From an uncultured Bacillus sp. (lineage in GTDB: Bacteria > Bacillota > Bacilli > Bacillales_B > DSM-18226): 14,476 nucleotides of DNA. The translations under genes and the position numbers were made by a program. Position 1 is the stretch's first letter; every line of letters starts with the position of its first letter. Shown here one piece after another: positions 1-6,421 of this stretch. The stretch lies in the NCBI RefSeq assembly GCF_946478885.1, contig NZ_CAMLDX010000088.1, positions 1 through 14,476 of the forward strand. The letters run 5' to 3'. The notes under the pieces are model-generated. The model saw only the letters and a program-made list of their open reading frames with translations. It was not told the origin of the DNA and ran no database searches.

Positions 1-327
1 TCCGCAGAATTAGCGGCAAAGGCTGTATTGACTGCGAAACAAAAAGGCGACTATAGCGAGTCTTCCCTATCCTTATATAAAACATTGCTAGATGACAGTT
101 TTGTGATGAAGGATCTCAATCATTATCAAAGGTTTCCACATTTTATGGAGCATACGACCAGAATCTTTAATGAGTATCCAGAAATGGCTGCTAATATGAT
201 GGCTGATATGTTTGTCATTAATGGACAACCAAGTCAGCCACTTATAAAAAATATGATGAAACACGTGAAAAAAGTAGGTTTCATGAACCTTGTAAAAGAT
301 GGAATTAAGGGGGTTCGTGCATTATGA
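1..327 (+). CDS. fixC: FixC-like electron-transfer flavoprotein dehydrogenase, C-terminal fragment
   Basis: The reading frame is open from the first base, so this is the 3' end of a gene that starts outside the window; about 108 residues are visible. The tail (LYKTLLDDSFVMKDL, then QRFPHFM, then NEYPEMAANMMADMF) matches the C-terminal helical end of the FixC/ETF-quinone oxidoreductase family. FixC is the FAD-containing subunit that, in known FixABCX complexes, passes electrons from the FixAB flavoproteins to quinone and to the FixX ferredoxin. The stop overlaps the fixX start by four bases (ATGA), which fits translational coupling and the usual fixC-fixX order. fixA and fixB would be expected to the left but are not in the window. 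The assignment rests on the C-terminal pattern plus the fixX neighbour; a FixC paralogue of YdiS type is equally possible. Confidence 0.85.
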   Translation, partial: SAELAAKAVLTAKQKGDYSESSLSLYKTLLDDSFVMKDLNHYQRFPHFMEHTTRIFNEYPEMAANMMADMFVINGQPSQPLIKNMMKHVKKVGFMNLVKDGIKGVRAL

Positions 328-608
328 AAGTAAATATAGAAGAGAAGCTAGGAGTAAACAAATTTAATGTTGATGAAGAAAATTCTCATATTGTTATCAA
401 AAAGGAAAAAATCGATATGAATGAATTTAAGAAACTCATGATTGCCTGCCCTGCAGGATTATATGCACTAAATGATGATGATAGTGTTCGCTTCGACTAT
501 GCTGGTTGCCTGGAGTGCGGAACGTGCAGAGTATTATGCGGTTCTACCATTATTGAGAAATGGGAATTCCCTCAAGGTACATTTGGAATTGAATTTAGAA
601 AAGGTTGA
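324..608 (+). CDS. fixX: FixX-type [4Fe-4S] ferredoxin-like protein
   Basis: A 94-residue protein of the FixX family, the small iron-sulfur partner of FixC in FixABCX electron-transfer (bifurcating) complexes. The family pattern is complete: an ACPAGLY segment at residues 41-47, a YAGCLECGTC motif, and cysteines at 62, 65, 68 and 72 (CxxCxxCxxxC), with a further Cys at 42; these would ligate one [4Fe-4S] cluster. The length matches known FixX proteins (about 95 residues). The ATG overlaps the fixC stop by four bases, and an AAGGGGG stretch at 306-312 can serve as ribosome binding site at a rather long spacing of 11. It is followed after 89 bases by the acyl-CoA synthetase gene. What the complex reduces in this organism cannot be told from the sequence; there is no nitrogen-fixation gene in view. 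Confidence 0.93.
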   Translation: MKVNIEEKLGVNKFNVDEENSHIVIKKEKIDMNEFKKLMIACPAGLYALNDDDSVRFDYAGCLECGTCRVLCGSTIIEKWEFPQGTFGIEFRKG

Positions 609-697
609 AGCTTTGGGTAAAGACGACTGCTTTCTATCTATATACTTATCAATGGGATTATGGACAGAAGGTATAAGTAGAAAGGGGACGAGTATCA

Positions 698-2260
698 TTG
701 AGAAATACTATCTCAATAATAGATTTACTTGAACAAACCTTTCAGTTATATCCTAATAAAGATTATATGTTTGATGGGGAAAGAACCATATCCTATAGGC
801 AACTTTATCAGGAATCCTGTTTATTAGCTTCGGGATTAAATATACTTGGAGTGAGTAAAGGAGATCGGGTTTTAGTATGTCTTCCTAACTGTCATGAATT
901 TGTAGCCATATTTTTCGGGTTGGCTAGAATAGGCGCTATTATGATTCCGTGCAATCCCTGCTATCAAAAAGAAGATATACAGCCCATCCTTGAAGATGGA
1001 GAAGTGAAGGCTGTATTTTTATCAGATAAAGAACATTTAATCAACGTTTTCCGTGATAACAAGATTGAAATAATTGTCACTGTGCGTTACGAGGAACCAG
1101 GCTGTTTTTCATACAAGAGTCTATTAACTATAGGAGAAAGTGCAGTGAATGATCCTTCCGTGCCCATTCATCCAGAAAGTGATGTTATGGTCATTCTTTA
1201 TTCATCTGGAACAACAGGAAAGCCAAAGGGAGTCATGCTGACACATCGAAATCTGCTTTATGAGGCGAAAACGGCCAAATATCAATTAGAATGTACGGAA
1301 ACAGACATCATTTTTACGCCGGTCCCTGTATTCCATGTTTTTGGTTTAGTCCCTGGTATATTGTTAACAATTTTGACAGGGGCAAAGATGATCCTAATGG
1401 AAAAATTCAATAAAATAAAAGCTCTACAGCTCATTGAAAAAGGACAGGCAACGATTCATCTTGGTGTTCCTACCATGTTTATTTTAGAGTTAAATAAAAT
1501 GAAAGAAATAGATTGCGATTTATCTTCGCTACGGACCGGGATTATTGCCGGATCACCTTGTCCAAGCCATATCGTTAGAATGATTCGCAAGCAAATGGGC
1601 TGTAATATTAAAATTTCGTATGGAATGACTGAAACAGCCTCTGCTGTTACTTTTACAAGCTTTACAGACGATGATAGAGTTTGTTCTGAAACAGTGGGAA
1701 AAGCCATTCCAGGCACTGAAATTAAAATAGTGGATGAAAATCGTAAAGAGGTACCTTTCGGAGTAATAGGGGAATTAGCCTGCAGGGGTATAGGGGTCAT
1801 GAAAGGTTACTATAATATGCCGGAGAAAACTAAAGAAGTCATCGATCATGATGGCTGGTATTATTCAGGAGATTTAGCGACATTAAATGAAGAAGGTTAT
1901 TGTTCTATTGTTGGACGTAAGAAAGATATGATTACTCGTGGAGGGTATAACATTTACCCGTGTGAAGTGGAAGAAATTTTATTTAGGCATCCAAGTGTCC
2001 TCGATGCTGCTATTGTTGGTGTGCCAAATCCCGTTCTTGGTGAAGTCAGCTGTGCTTTTATTAAATTAAAAAGCGATAGTGTTGAATCTGAAGGAAGTAT
2101 TAAAAGTTTTTTGGTCAATAAAGTGGTGAAGTATAAAATACCTGATCGAATTCTGTTTTTAGATGAATTGCCTATAAATGCTAATGGAAAAATCCTAAAA
2201 AGTAAACTGAGAGAAATAGCAATGGAACAGGAAGGCAGCTATTATAAACTAAATAACTGA
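698..2260 (+). CDS. AMP-forming acyl-CoA synthetase (FadK/CaiC/FadD-like)
   Basis: A 520-residue member of the ANL superfamily, which activates a carboxylic acid with ATP to an acyl-adenylate and then transfers it to CoA. Seen in the sequence: the phosphate-binding loop YSSGTTGKPKG (168-178), YGMTET (308-313), YYSGDLA (388-394, with the ribose-binding Asp), GRKKD (406-410), GGYNIYP (415-421) and the catalytic lysine in PINANGK (Lys498). Length and motif set are those of a full-length enzyme. The start is TTG at 698: an in-frame TAA lies at 674-676, no ATG or GTG intervenes, and a GGGG at 684-687 sits 10 bases upstream. The next in-frame ATG would remove 23 conserved N-terminal residues. It follows fixX on the same strand with no visible promoter in the 89-base gap, as in E. 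coli ydiS-ydiT-fadK. The substrate (short, medium or long fatty acid, or a carnitine-like acid) is not predictable. Confidence 0.9.
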   Translation: MRNTISIIDLLEQTFQLYPNKDYMFDGERTISYRQLYQESCLLASGLNILGVSKGDRVLVCLPNCHEFVAIFFGLARIGAIMIPCNPCYQKEDIQPILEDGEVKAVFLSDKEHLINVFRDNKIEIIVTVRYEEPGCFSYKSLLTIGESAVNDPSVPIHPESDVMVILYSSGTTGKPKGVMLTHRNLLYEAKTAKYQLECTETDIIFTPVPVFHVFGLVPGILLTILTGAKMILMEKFNKIKALQLIEKGQATIHLGVPTMFILELNKMKEIDCDLSSLRTGIIAGSPCPSHIVRMIRKQMGCNIKISYGMTETASAVTFTSFTDDDRVCSETVGKAIPGTEIKIVDENRKEVPFGVIGELACRGIGVMKGYYNMPEKTKEVIDHDGWYYSGDLATLNEEGYCSIVGRKKDMITRGGYNIYPCEVEEILFRHPSVLDAAIVGVPNPVLGEVSCAFIKLKSDSVESEGSIKSFLVNKVVKYKIPDRILFLDELPINANGKILKSKLREIAMEQEGSYYKLNN

Positions 2261-2359
2261 TTTAAATAATACTTTTGTACGAAGTGAAATGAAAATGTAT
2301 AAACAAAGGGAGGGGTCTCCTGTCTTACTGATTATTACTAGAAGAAAAATTCATAAAAG

Positions 2360-2400
2360 AAAACCTCGTATTCCCGAAAGAACACGGATACGGGGTTTTT
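2360..2400. terminator. Probable bidirectional Rho-independent terminator
   Basis: A 14-bp stem (2360-2373 paired with 2386-2399, including two G-U pairs) with a 12-base loop. It has TTTTT at the plus-strand end and an A-rich flank before it that becomes a U-rich tract on the minus strand. It lies about 100 bp after the acyl-CoA synthetase gene and about 110 bp after the convergent DUF2512 gene, so it can close both transcripts. Confidence 0.85.
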
Positions 2401-2507
2401 CATTGCTGCAGACTGATGTAAGTGCTGGTTAAATCTTTTGCCTTTTACTAAAAAAGATAGTTTACCTAAAGTTATCGATATTCAGTTGCTATATACTTTT
2501 TAACTGA

Positions 2508-2948
2508 TCATTCTTGATCTGTTTTTTCTATATTTAATTCCTCAGAAAACTCAGTTACAAGATCATCGTCCCGAGAAACGGCAGGGATATAGCTTTCCGC
2601 GGATTTTGTGAAGATATGTCTTTTAACGTAAACATGAAAAAGTACTTCAACTGCTGTTATAGATGTAGCAGAGATCGTGGCAGCCATCACTCTGTTAAAT
2701 GTGGTGTCCAGAAATAAAAAGCTCATGCCCCAGAGGAGTAAAAAAGTAAGAATAAGATCCCCAATAATAGCCGCAGAGTTCCCCAGTTTTGCTAGGATTG
2801 CTAAGTCACCAAGAACGTAAGCAGCAACGGTTGTGATAACTGTCATAATAAAAAGTACAGACAACCGCACATCGACTATTCCATATATCGAAAACAATAT
2901 TGTTCCTATTGCAGAAAATTTTATCAACAGAGCCCAAAGGTGTTTCAT
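2508..2948 (-). CDS. DUF2512 (YndM-like) membrane protein
   Basis: A 146-residue membrane protein. The first 105 or so residues hold four hydrophobic segments (about 4-25, 30-47, 58-80 and 84-105), followed by a charged, acidic cytoplasmic tail (RDDDLVTEFSEELNIEKTDQE). The MKHLWALLIKF opening and the YVLGDLAIL...GN motif between the second and third segments are typical of the DUF2512 family found in Bacillus (YndM and relatives), whose function is not known. I chose the ATG at 2948, not the one at 2954, because the AGGAGG site at 2957-2962 is 8 bases from the former and only 2 from the latter. A possible promoter is TTGAAA - 17 bp - AATAAC on the minus strand near 3015-3053, but it is weak. 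It is monocistronic: the mazEF terminator lies upstream and the shared terminator downstream. Confidence 0.8.
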   Translation of the reverse strand: MKHLWALLIKFSAIGTILFSIYGIVDVRLSVLFIMTVITTVAAYVLGDLAILAKLGNSAAIIGDLILTFLLLWGMSFLFLDTTFNRVMAATISATSITAVEVLFHVYVKRHIFTKSAESYIPAVSRDDDLVTEFSEELNIEKTDQE

Positions 2949-2962
2949 GATCATTTCCTCCT

Positions 2963-3434
2963 ATAAAGGCAGTTCCACTGCTTGATGAACATACAGATAA
3001 AGAAGCACGATTGCAATCAAACCTGTTATTAATTTGCGTCATGTTTCTTTCAAACATACATGCTTTTTTTCCGTACACTTAAAGGAGTCTATAGTCGTAA
3101 ATGGCTATATGAAATGCAACATTTAATGAAATACCAGTAACCTGTTTTTACGCTCATAAGGCTTATATAGTTGTTGAGAGTCTTATTTTTCAGCTTGTGG
3201 CCGTTTAAATGTCAAACAATATAAATGATCAAATTAACATATGTTTTGCGCGAAATGTTGGTGAGGTTCACAATTGCAAGATTTTATGTTGTTTAAACAG
3301 AAACGGCTTTTCCTTTTCAGAATCGATTATACAGGTAGTTTTTATTGGTAGTAAGGGGGTTTAAGTATTCGCTGATTTAAAATTGAAAATTGAGACATTT
3401 AAATGGTTTTAAGGCGATTGAAGGAAAGTTGAAC
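2963..3434. other. Gene-free interval
   Basis: About 470 bp between the DUF2512 gene and the mazF terminator. I found no open frame with a ribosome binding site, no RNA gene and no clear repeat. The part near 2963-3060 probably contains the promoter of the DUF2512 gene. The rest is AT-rich and shows no structure I can interpret. Confidence 0.5.
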
Positions 3435-3464
3435 AAAAAACGGTTGTCAACATTGTCGACAACC
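3435..3464 (-). terminator. Rho-independent terminator of mazEF
   Basis: Read on the minus strand: GGTTGTC stem, 9-base loop, GACAACC, then a G and six T (stem arms 3458-3464 and 3442-3448, T-tract from 3440 to 3435). It begins about 20 bp after the mazF stop codon. Confidence 0.85.
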
Positions 3465-3484
3465 TGAAGCCCTCATTAAGATGC

Positions 3485-3811
3485 TTATAAAAAAGTATGT
3501 ATCTTGGCCAAACAATCGTTTACCGTTTCTTCAGGAGCTTGCCCTTTCACTTGAAAATTACGAGCTTGCCAATCTAAATTTTTTACTTGGTCCGTTAAAA
3601 TCACGCCTTGAAAAACTAAATCGTCAGGGAGTTCCACTTCAAAACCCCATCCCCTGACGGTGTTTGTTATCGGACATACAGAAGCAAATCCTGTTGTTTG
3701 ATTAAATTCTTTCGGTGATAGGACAATTCCAGGCCTTTTTCCTGCTTGTTCATGTCCAGTCTGTGGATTGAAGTTCACATAAACAAGATCGCCACGTTCC
3801 GGCACTGACAT
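3485..3811 (-). CDS. mazF: MazF-family mRNA interferase toxin (E. coli MazF/ChpB subtype)
   Basis: A 108-residue type II toxin, expected to be a ribosome-independent, sequence-specific endoribonuclease. The family landmarks are present: RGDLVYVNFNPQTG, then HEQAGKRPGIVLSP with Glu21 and Arg26 at the positions used in catalysis in E. coli MazF, PITN with Thr49, and DQVKNLDWQAR at 74-84. This last motif and the whole pattern resemble E. coli MazF/ChpB (DQVKSIAWRAR) more than the housekeeping EndoA/NdoA toxin of Bacillus, which has a different core. This therefore looks like an additional, accessory module, not the sigB-locus toxin. The ATG overlaps the mazE stop by one base (TAATG), implying coupled translation, and no strong ribosome binding site of its own is seen. 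The gene appears intact. Confidence 0.93.
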   Translation of the reverse strand: MSVPERGDLVYVNFNPQTGHEQAGKRPGIVLSPKEFNQTTGFASVCPITNTVRGWGFEVELPDDLVFQGVILTDQVKNLDWQARNFQVKGQAPEETVNDCLAKIHTFL

Positions 3812-4065
3812 TATAACATCTCATTCCCCTCTATCCCAAAGTCTATTTCATCATGTTGATTATTCGCTTTACATTGAGATAACAGTTCTTCTAACGAATA
3901 TTTCTTTTGTTGTTTTTTAGGAATTAATGTGATTGTTCCATCTTTCTCAACAACTTTCATTTCCATTTCAGAACCTTGACAAATTTTGATCCGGTCAGCA
4001 ACATCTTTTGGGATACGAATAGCAAGACTATTTCCCCATTTCTGCACAGTAGTTGCTGTTGTCAT
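3811..4065 (-). CDS. mazE: MazE-family antitoxin (AbrB/SpoVT swapped-hairpin DNA binder)
   Basis: An 84-residue antitoxin that should bind and neutralise the downstream MazF and, as a dimer, repress its own promoter. The N-terminus MTTATTVQKWGNSLAIRIPKD is the standard MazE/AbrB swapped-hairpin DNA-binding segment (WGNS at 10-13). The C-terminal part is charged and ends in an acidic stretch (DEIDFGIEGNE), as expected for the toxin-binding arm. The start at 4065 has a strong site (GAGGTGG, 5-6 bases upstream). An in-frame ATG at 4107 has its own GGAGAG site 8 bases upstream and would add 14 residues, so two forms are possible. A palindromic operator overlaps the promoter upstream. It is the first gene of the two-gene operon. 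Confidence 0.92.
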   Translation of the reverse strand: MTTATTVQKWGNSLAIRIPKDVADRIKICQGSEMEMKVVEKDGTITLIPKKQQKKYSLEELLSQCKANNQHDEIDFGIEGNEML

Positions 4066-4128
4066 TATTTCCACCTCTTTTTCGTTGTTAGATTCCTTTA
4101 AATTCATAATAAACACTCTCCAGTAATT

Positions 4129-4149
4129 TGTATATACTTAGTATATACA
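4129..4149. promoter_or_regulatory. Palindromic operator of mazEF
   Basis: A perfect inverted repeat of 9-base arms (TGTATATAC and GTATATACA) around a TTA centre. It covers the proposed -10 box of the mazEF promoter and lies just upstream of the antitoxin gene, the expected place for autorepression by MazE or the MazEF complex. Each arm contains the self-complementary octamer GTATATAC. Confidence 0.8.
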
Positions 4150-4159
4150 TTAAAATCAA
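4131..4159 (-). promoter_or_regulatory. mazEF promoter (sigma-A type)
   Basis: On the minus strand: -35 TTGATT (4159-4154), a 17-bp spacer, then -10 TATATA (4136-4131). Each box matches four of six consensus bases and the spacing is optimal. The predicted start near 4124 gives a very short leader before the ATG at 4107. Confidence 0.55.
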
Positions 4160-4187
4160 TTATCGATACATTACATTTAAAATAAAA

Positions 4188-4295
4188 TCTATTAGGGCAC
4201 CTTCTCAAGTTCCTATAGGAAAGAATATGACCGTTAAGCATCCAGATAGGTTAATTGCAGAATATATGGAACAGGCTAATCTTGAATTTTACTAA
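4188..4295 (+). other. Possible remnant of a lost gene (unrecognised C-terminal fragment)
   Basis: A short open frame reading ...PSQVPIGKN-MTVKHPDRLIAEYME-QANLEFY and ending in TAA at 4293-4295. Its composition (mixed charged and aromatic residues) looks like genuine protein, unlike the surrounding AT-rich spacer. It has no convincing ribosome binding site before the ATG at 4227. I do not recognise the family. It may be the decayed 3' end of a gene displaced when the mazEF module arrived, or a chance frame. Confidence 0.25.
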
Positions 4296-4339
4296 ACTAG
4301 CGTATAGAAACTCCTTGTTTTCAAATAAAAGCGCCCTTT

Positions 4340-4358
4340 TTGAATTTTGTATATTCAA
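4340..4358. promoter_or_regulatory. Inverted repeat upstream of the GNAT gene
   Basis: TTGAAT, 7 bases, ATTCAA: a short perfect dyad about 75 bp before the acetyltransferase start. It may be part of the promoter/operator region. No clear -35/-10 pair with good spacing is visible, so the role is uncertain. Confidence 0.3.
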
Positions 4359-4432
4359 CCATAATGCTTTGATAAATACAAAGATGTGCTAACATTTAAC
4401 AAAAGCGATAATTGGCAAAGAGGGTGACCTAT

Positions 4433-4951
4433 ATGAGTATAAATATTAGAAAAGCTACTATGATGGATTCAGAGGTAATCAGCCGTATACATGCTTCTAG
4501 TTGGAAGGCAGCATATAAAGGGATGGTTCCACAAAGGTATTTGGATGAATTGAAAGATGATTTTTGGGTGGATGCCTTTCAAAATTGGATAGGTAATAAC
4601 CTGGTAACAGCACAACTTATCTATGAAAATGAAATACCTGTAGGATGTATTGCCTATGGGAAATCAAGAGATGAAAAGTTTCTTGAGTGGGGAGAAATCG
4701 TTTCCATATATGTGCTTCCTGAACATTGTAGTAAAGGTTACGGTCAAAGATTAATAAATTTTGCTATAAATGATTTGAATACATTGGGTTTTCAAAATTG
4801 TTATTTGTGGGTGTTAAAAGACAATCTAATGGCTAGAAAGTTTTATGAAAAAAATGGATTTTGGTGCAATAATGATGAATATTACTTTGAAATCATGCAA
4901 AAACCATTAACCGATGTACGCTATATGGTTAAGATGGATGACAACAAATAA
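4433..4951 (+). CDS. GNAT-family N-acetyltransferase
   Basis: A 172-residue single-domain GNAT enzyme, expected to move an acetyl group from acetyl-CoA to an amine. Seen: an N-terminal INIRKATMMDSEVISRIH strand-helix start, a WKAAYKGMVPQRYLD segment typical of the YjcF/RimI-like group that often acts on small molecules or protein N-termini, and motif A around VSIYVLPEHCSKGYGQRL. In this motif the usual Q/R-x-x-G-x-G/A reads C-x-x-G-x-G, a small deviation in the pyrophosphate-binding loop. The NLMARKFYEKNGF motif B follows. The ATG at 4433 is preferred because AGAGGGTG lies 6 bases upstream; an upstream in-frame TTG at 4412 has no such site. It is a single gene, convergent with azlCD. The substrate is not predictable. 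Confidence 0.88.
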   Translation: MSINIRKATMMDSEVISRIHASSWKAAYKGMVPQRYLDELKDDFWVDAFQNWIGNNLVTAQLIYENEIPVGCIAYGKSRDEKFLEWGEIVSIYVLPEHCSKGYGQRLINFAINDLNTLGFQNCYLWVLKDNLMARKFYEKNGFWCNNDEYYFEIMQKPLTDVRYMVKMDDNK

Positions 4952-5014
4952 TAAGGATACATAGGGGACTATATTCAATTTCTTTGATTATCCTCATTTG
5001 AACGTATTTCCCTA

Positions 5015-5048
5015 GGAAGGCTTAGCCTGACATTTAGCTAAGCCTTTA
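5015..5048. terminator. Stem-loop between convergent GNAT and azlD genes
   Basis: A 10-bp perfect stem (5017-5026 with 5037-5046), extendable by G-U pairs, with a 10-base loop. On the plus strand it is followed by TTTAAAAT and on the minus strand by no U-tract. It therefore fits a modest terminator for the acetyltransferase better than one for azlD, whose stop codon lies in the stem. Confidence 0.55.
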
Positions 5049-5378
5049 AAATACTACTTGCACCAATACCATATAGGCGATCGTTCCTCCTGCTATCGAG
5101 AGGAGCATTTGTCTTTTCCAAAAGTGAAGGATGACAACAACTGCCGCTGCAGTAAGTTCAGGGATGCCGCGACTGCCCTGTTTGAAGTCGATATCTTTAA
5201 AACAGTAAATAACCAAAAGTCCAATGACTGCTGCTGGCAATACTTTCCCGAGATATTGGACATACTTCGGTGTAGGTTTGTCTGCTGGGAAAAGAATAAA
5301 TGGAACAAATCTGGTCAACATTGTCCCGAAAACAACCATAGCAATCATGATCATCTGCTGGGAAAGATTCATGCTCAT
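5046..5378 (-). CDS. azlD: AzlD, small subunit of the branched-chain amino acid exporter
   Basis: A 110-residue membrane protein with four hydrophobic segments (about 8-28, 41-59, 73-86 and 90-108). The [10 protein letters not shown] motif near the first segment, and [22 protein letters not shown], are characteristic of the AzlD family. AzlD works with AzlC; in B. subtilis the pair is linked to 4-azaleucine resistance, and related YgaZH exports valine. The ATG overlaps the azlC stop by four bases (ATGA), and a GGAGG lies 10 bases upstream within azlC. No separate promoter is expected. Length is standard for the family. Confidence 0.92.
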   Translation of the reverse strand: MSMNLSQQMIMIAMVVFGTMLTRFVPFILFPADKPTPKYVQYLGKVLPAAVIGLLVIYCFKDIDFKQGSRGIPELTAAAVVVILHFWKRQMLLSIAGGTIAYMVLVQVVF

Positions 5379-6103
5379 ATCGTTTTTGCCTCCATTTTCT
5401 CTGGTTCTTCCACTTTCTCCAATGTCTTTCTTGAAAGGGAAAGCAGTCCCAAAATGGCAACCATGGCGGGAACAATGAAATTGTCCCTAAAAAGAATGAG
5501 ACAGACAATCGAAGTCCCGAGCCCTACCAGTGGACTTAAATGGTTTCCCTCCTTCATCCACTGTTCAATAAAGATGACGATAAAGAGGGAGGTCATCACA
5601 AAATCAAGCCCTTCAGTGTTAAACTTGATCAAAGAGCCAAAAATACTGCCAATGGCTGCTCCTAATACCCAATAGGAATGATTAAGCAGTGTGATAAAGA
5701 ACATGACCCAGCCCTTATCGACATTCTTCGGTACATCAATGGCACTATTGATCGCAAAAGATTCGTCACACAGGCCAAAAATCATGTACCACTTTTTCCT
5801 TCCGATTCCCTTATATTTATCCAGCATGGAAATGCCATAAAATAAATGTCGGGCATTGACCATCAAAGTAAGAAAAAGGGCATTAAGCGGATTAAATGCT
5901 CCCATCAACAGATTCGCTGCTATAAACTCCATAGATCCTGCAAAGATTAATAGACTCATTAGAATGGGATAAATAGCACGGAAGCCCAACGAATTCATAT
6001 AAATTCCATAAGCAATCCCTAAGAAGAGAAATCCTGCAAAAATGGGGATTGTATACGGAAAAGCTGTACGTAATGCAAGTATTACTTCGGTTCGTTTTTT
6101 CAT
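5375..6103 (-). CDS. azlC: AzlC, large subunit of the branched-chain amino acid exporter
   Basis: A membrane protein of 242 residues from the chosen start, with the AzlC/YgaZ family pattern: [20 protein letters not shown], the [13 protein letters not shown] motif, [14 protein letters not shown], and GLCDESFAI; several further hydrophobic segments follow. It forms the exporter with AzlD for branched-chain amino acids or analogues. Two starts are possible: 6139 (adds MKTTRIIRDVNH, no ribosome binding site, immediately after an extended -10-like TGTTATAAA) and 6103 (the family-typical [15 protein letters not shown], with a weak GGGATGTGA upstream). I favour 6103. The gene is divergent from a MocR-type regulator, and a matching operator lies at 6153-6186. 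A large opposite-strand open frame over azlCD is judged a shadow. Confidence 0.92.
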   Translation of the reverse strand: MKKRTEVILALRTAFPYTIPIFAGFLFLGIAYGIYMNSLGFRAIYPILMSLLIFAGSMEFIAANLLMGAFNPLNALFLTLMVNARHLFYGISMLDKYKGIGRKKWYMIFGLCDESFAINSAIDVPKNVDKGWVMFFITLLNHSYWVLGAAIGSIFGSLIKFNTEGLDFVMTSLFIVIFIEQWMKEGNHLSPLVGLGTSIVCLILFRDNFIVPAMVAILGLLSLSRKTLEKVEEPEKMEAKTI

Positions 6104-6152
6104 ATGATTCACATCCCGGATGATTCGTGTTGTTTTCATTTATAACATACAG

Positions 6153-6186
6153 AATCCATACAATAAATAACAAAATTGTATGGATT
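6153..6186. promoter_or_regulatory. Operator in front of azlCD (probable MocR site)
   Basis: Perfect inverted repeat AATCCATACAAT - 10 bases - ATTGTATGGATT. The same architecture (12-bp arms, 10-bp spacer, same core ATTGTATGGA) is found in front of the divergent regulator gene at 6369-6402. On the azlC strand the proximal arm lies in the -35 to -10 interval upstream of an extended -10-like TGTTATAAA, so it may work in activation or in repression. Confidence 0.8.
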
Positions 6187-6368
6187 ACAATTATTCTTCT
6201 AAGAAAATATCCTGGGAGCGTTTCCAAAAGCACAGGATCAGATGCCTCAATCATGTACCTCTTTGCATCAATCTACCTTGGATAGGGCTCTCCTAATCCC
6301 TTATGGGACAGCTCCTTCGGATCGTTTTTTTTCTTTTTTAAAAGCAGCCTGTTTCCTTGTCTATTAAA

Positions 6369-6402
6369 ATTCCATTCAATGAATGCTATGATTGTATGGA
6401 AT
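6369..6402. promoter_or_regulatory. Operator in front of the MocR-type regulator gene
   Basis: Inverted repeat ATTCCATTCAAT - 10 bases - ATTGTATGGAAT, one mismatch between the arms. Geometry and core match the site at 6153-6186. It overlaps an extended -10 box (TGCTATGAT, 6384-6392) of the regulator gene, whose -35 region is poor, so autorepression is the natural reading. Confidence 0.78.
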
Positions 6403-6421
6403 ACATGACTGGAGGTGTATG

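Noticed and set aside
472..732. 86-residue plus-strand frame overlapping fixX
   Set aside because: Shifted frame over the conserved FixX cysteine motif, and it runs into the acyl-CoA synthetase start. Not a gene.
1456..1800. 114-residue minus-strand frame inside the acyl-CoA synthetase gene
   Set aside because: It lies wholly within conserved ANL motifs on the other strand and has no promoter or binding site.
5058..5675. 205-residue open frame on the plus strand across azlD/azlC
   Set aside because: It is antisense to two clear AzlC/AzlD genes, has low-complexity Cys/Lys/Ser-rich composition and no ribosome binding site. It is a shadow frame.
6187..6368. T-box or leucine-responsive leader for azlCD
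   Set aside because: No T-box sequence and no terminator/antiterminator pair were seen on the azlC strand. The TTTTTTTT stretch near 6326 faces the other way without a good stem.
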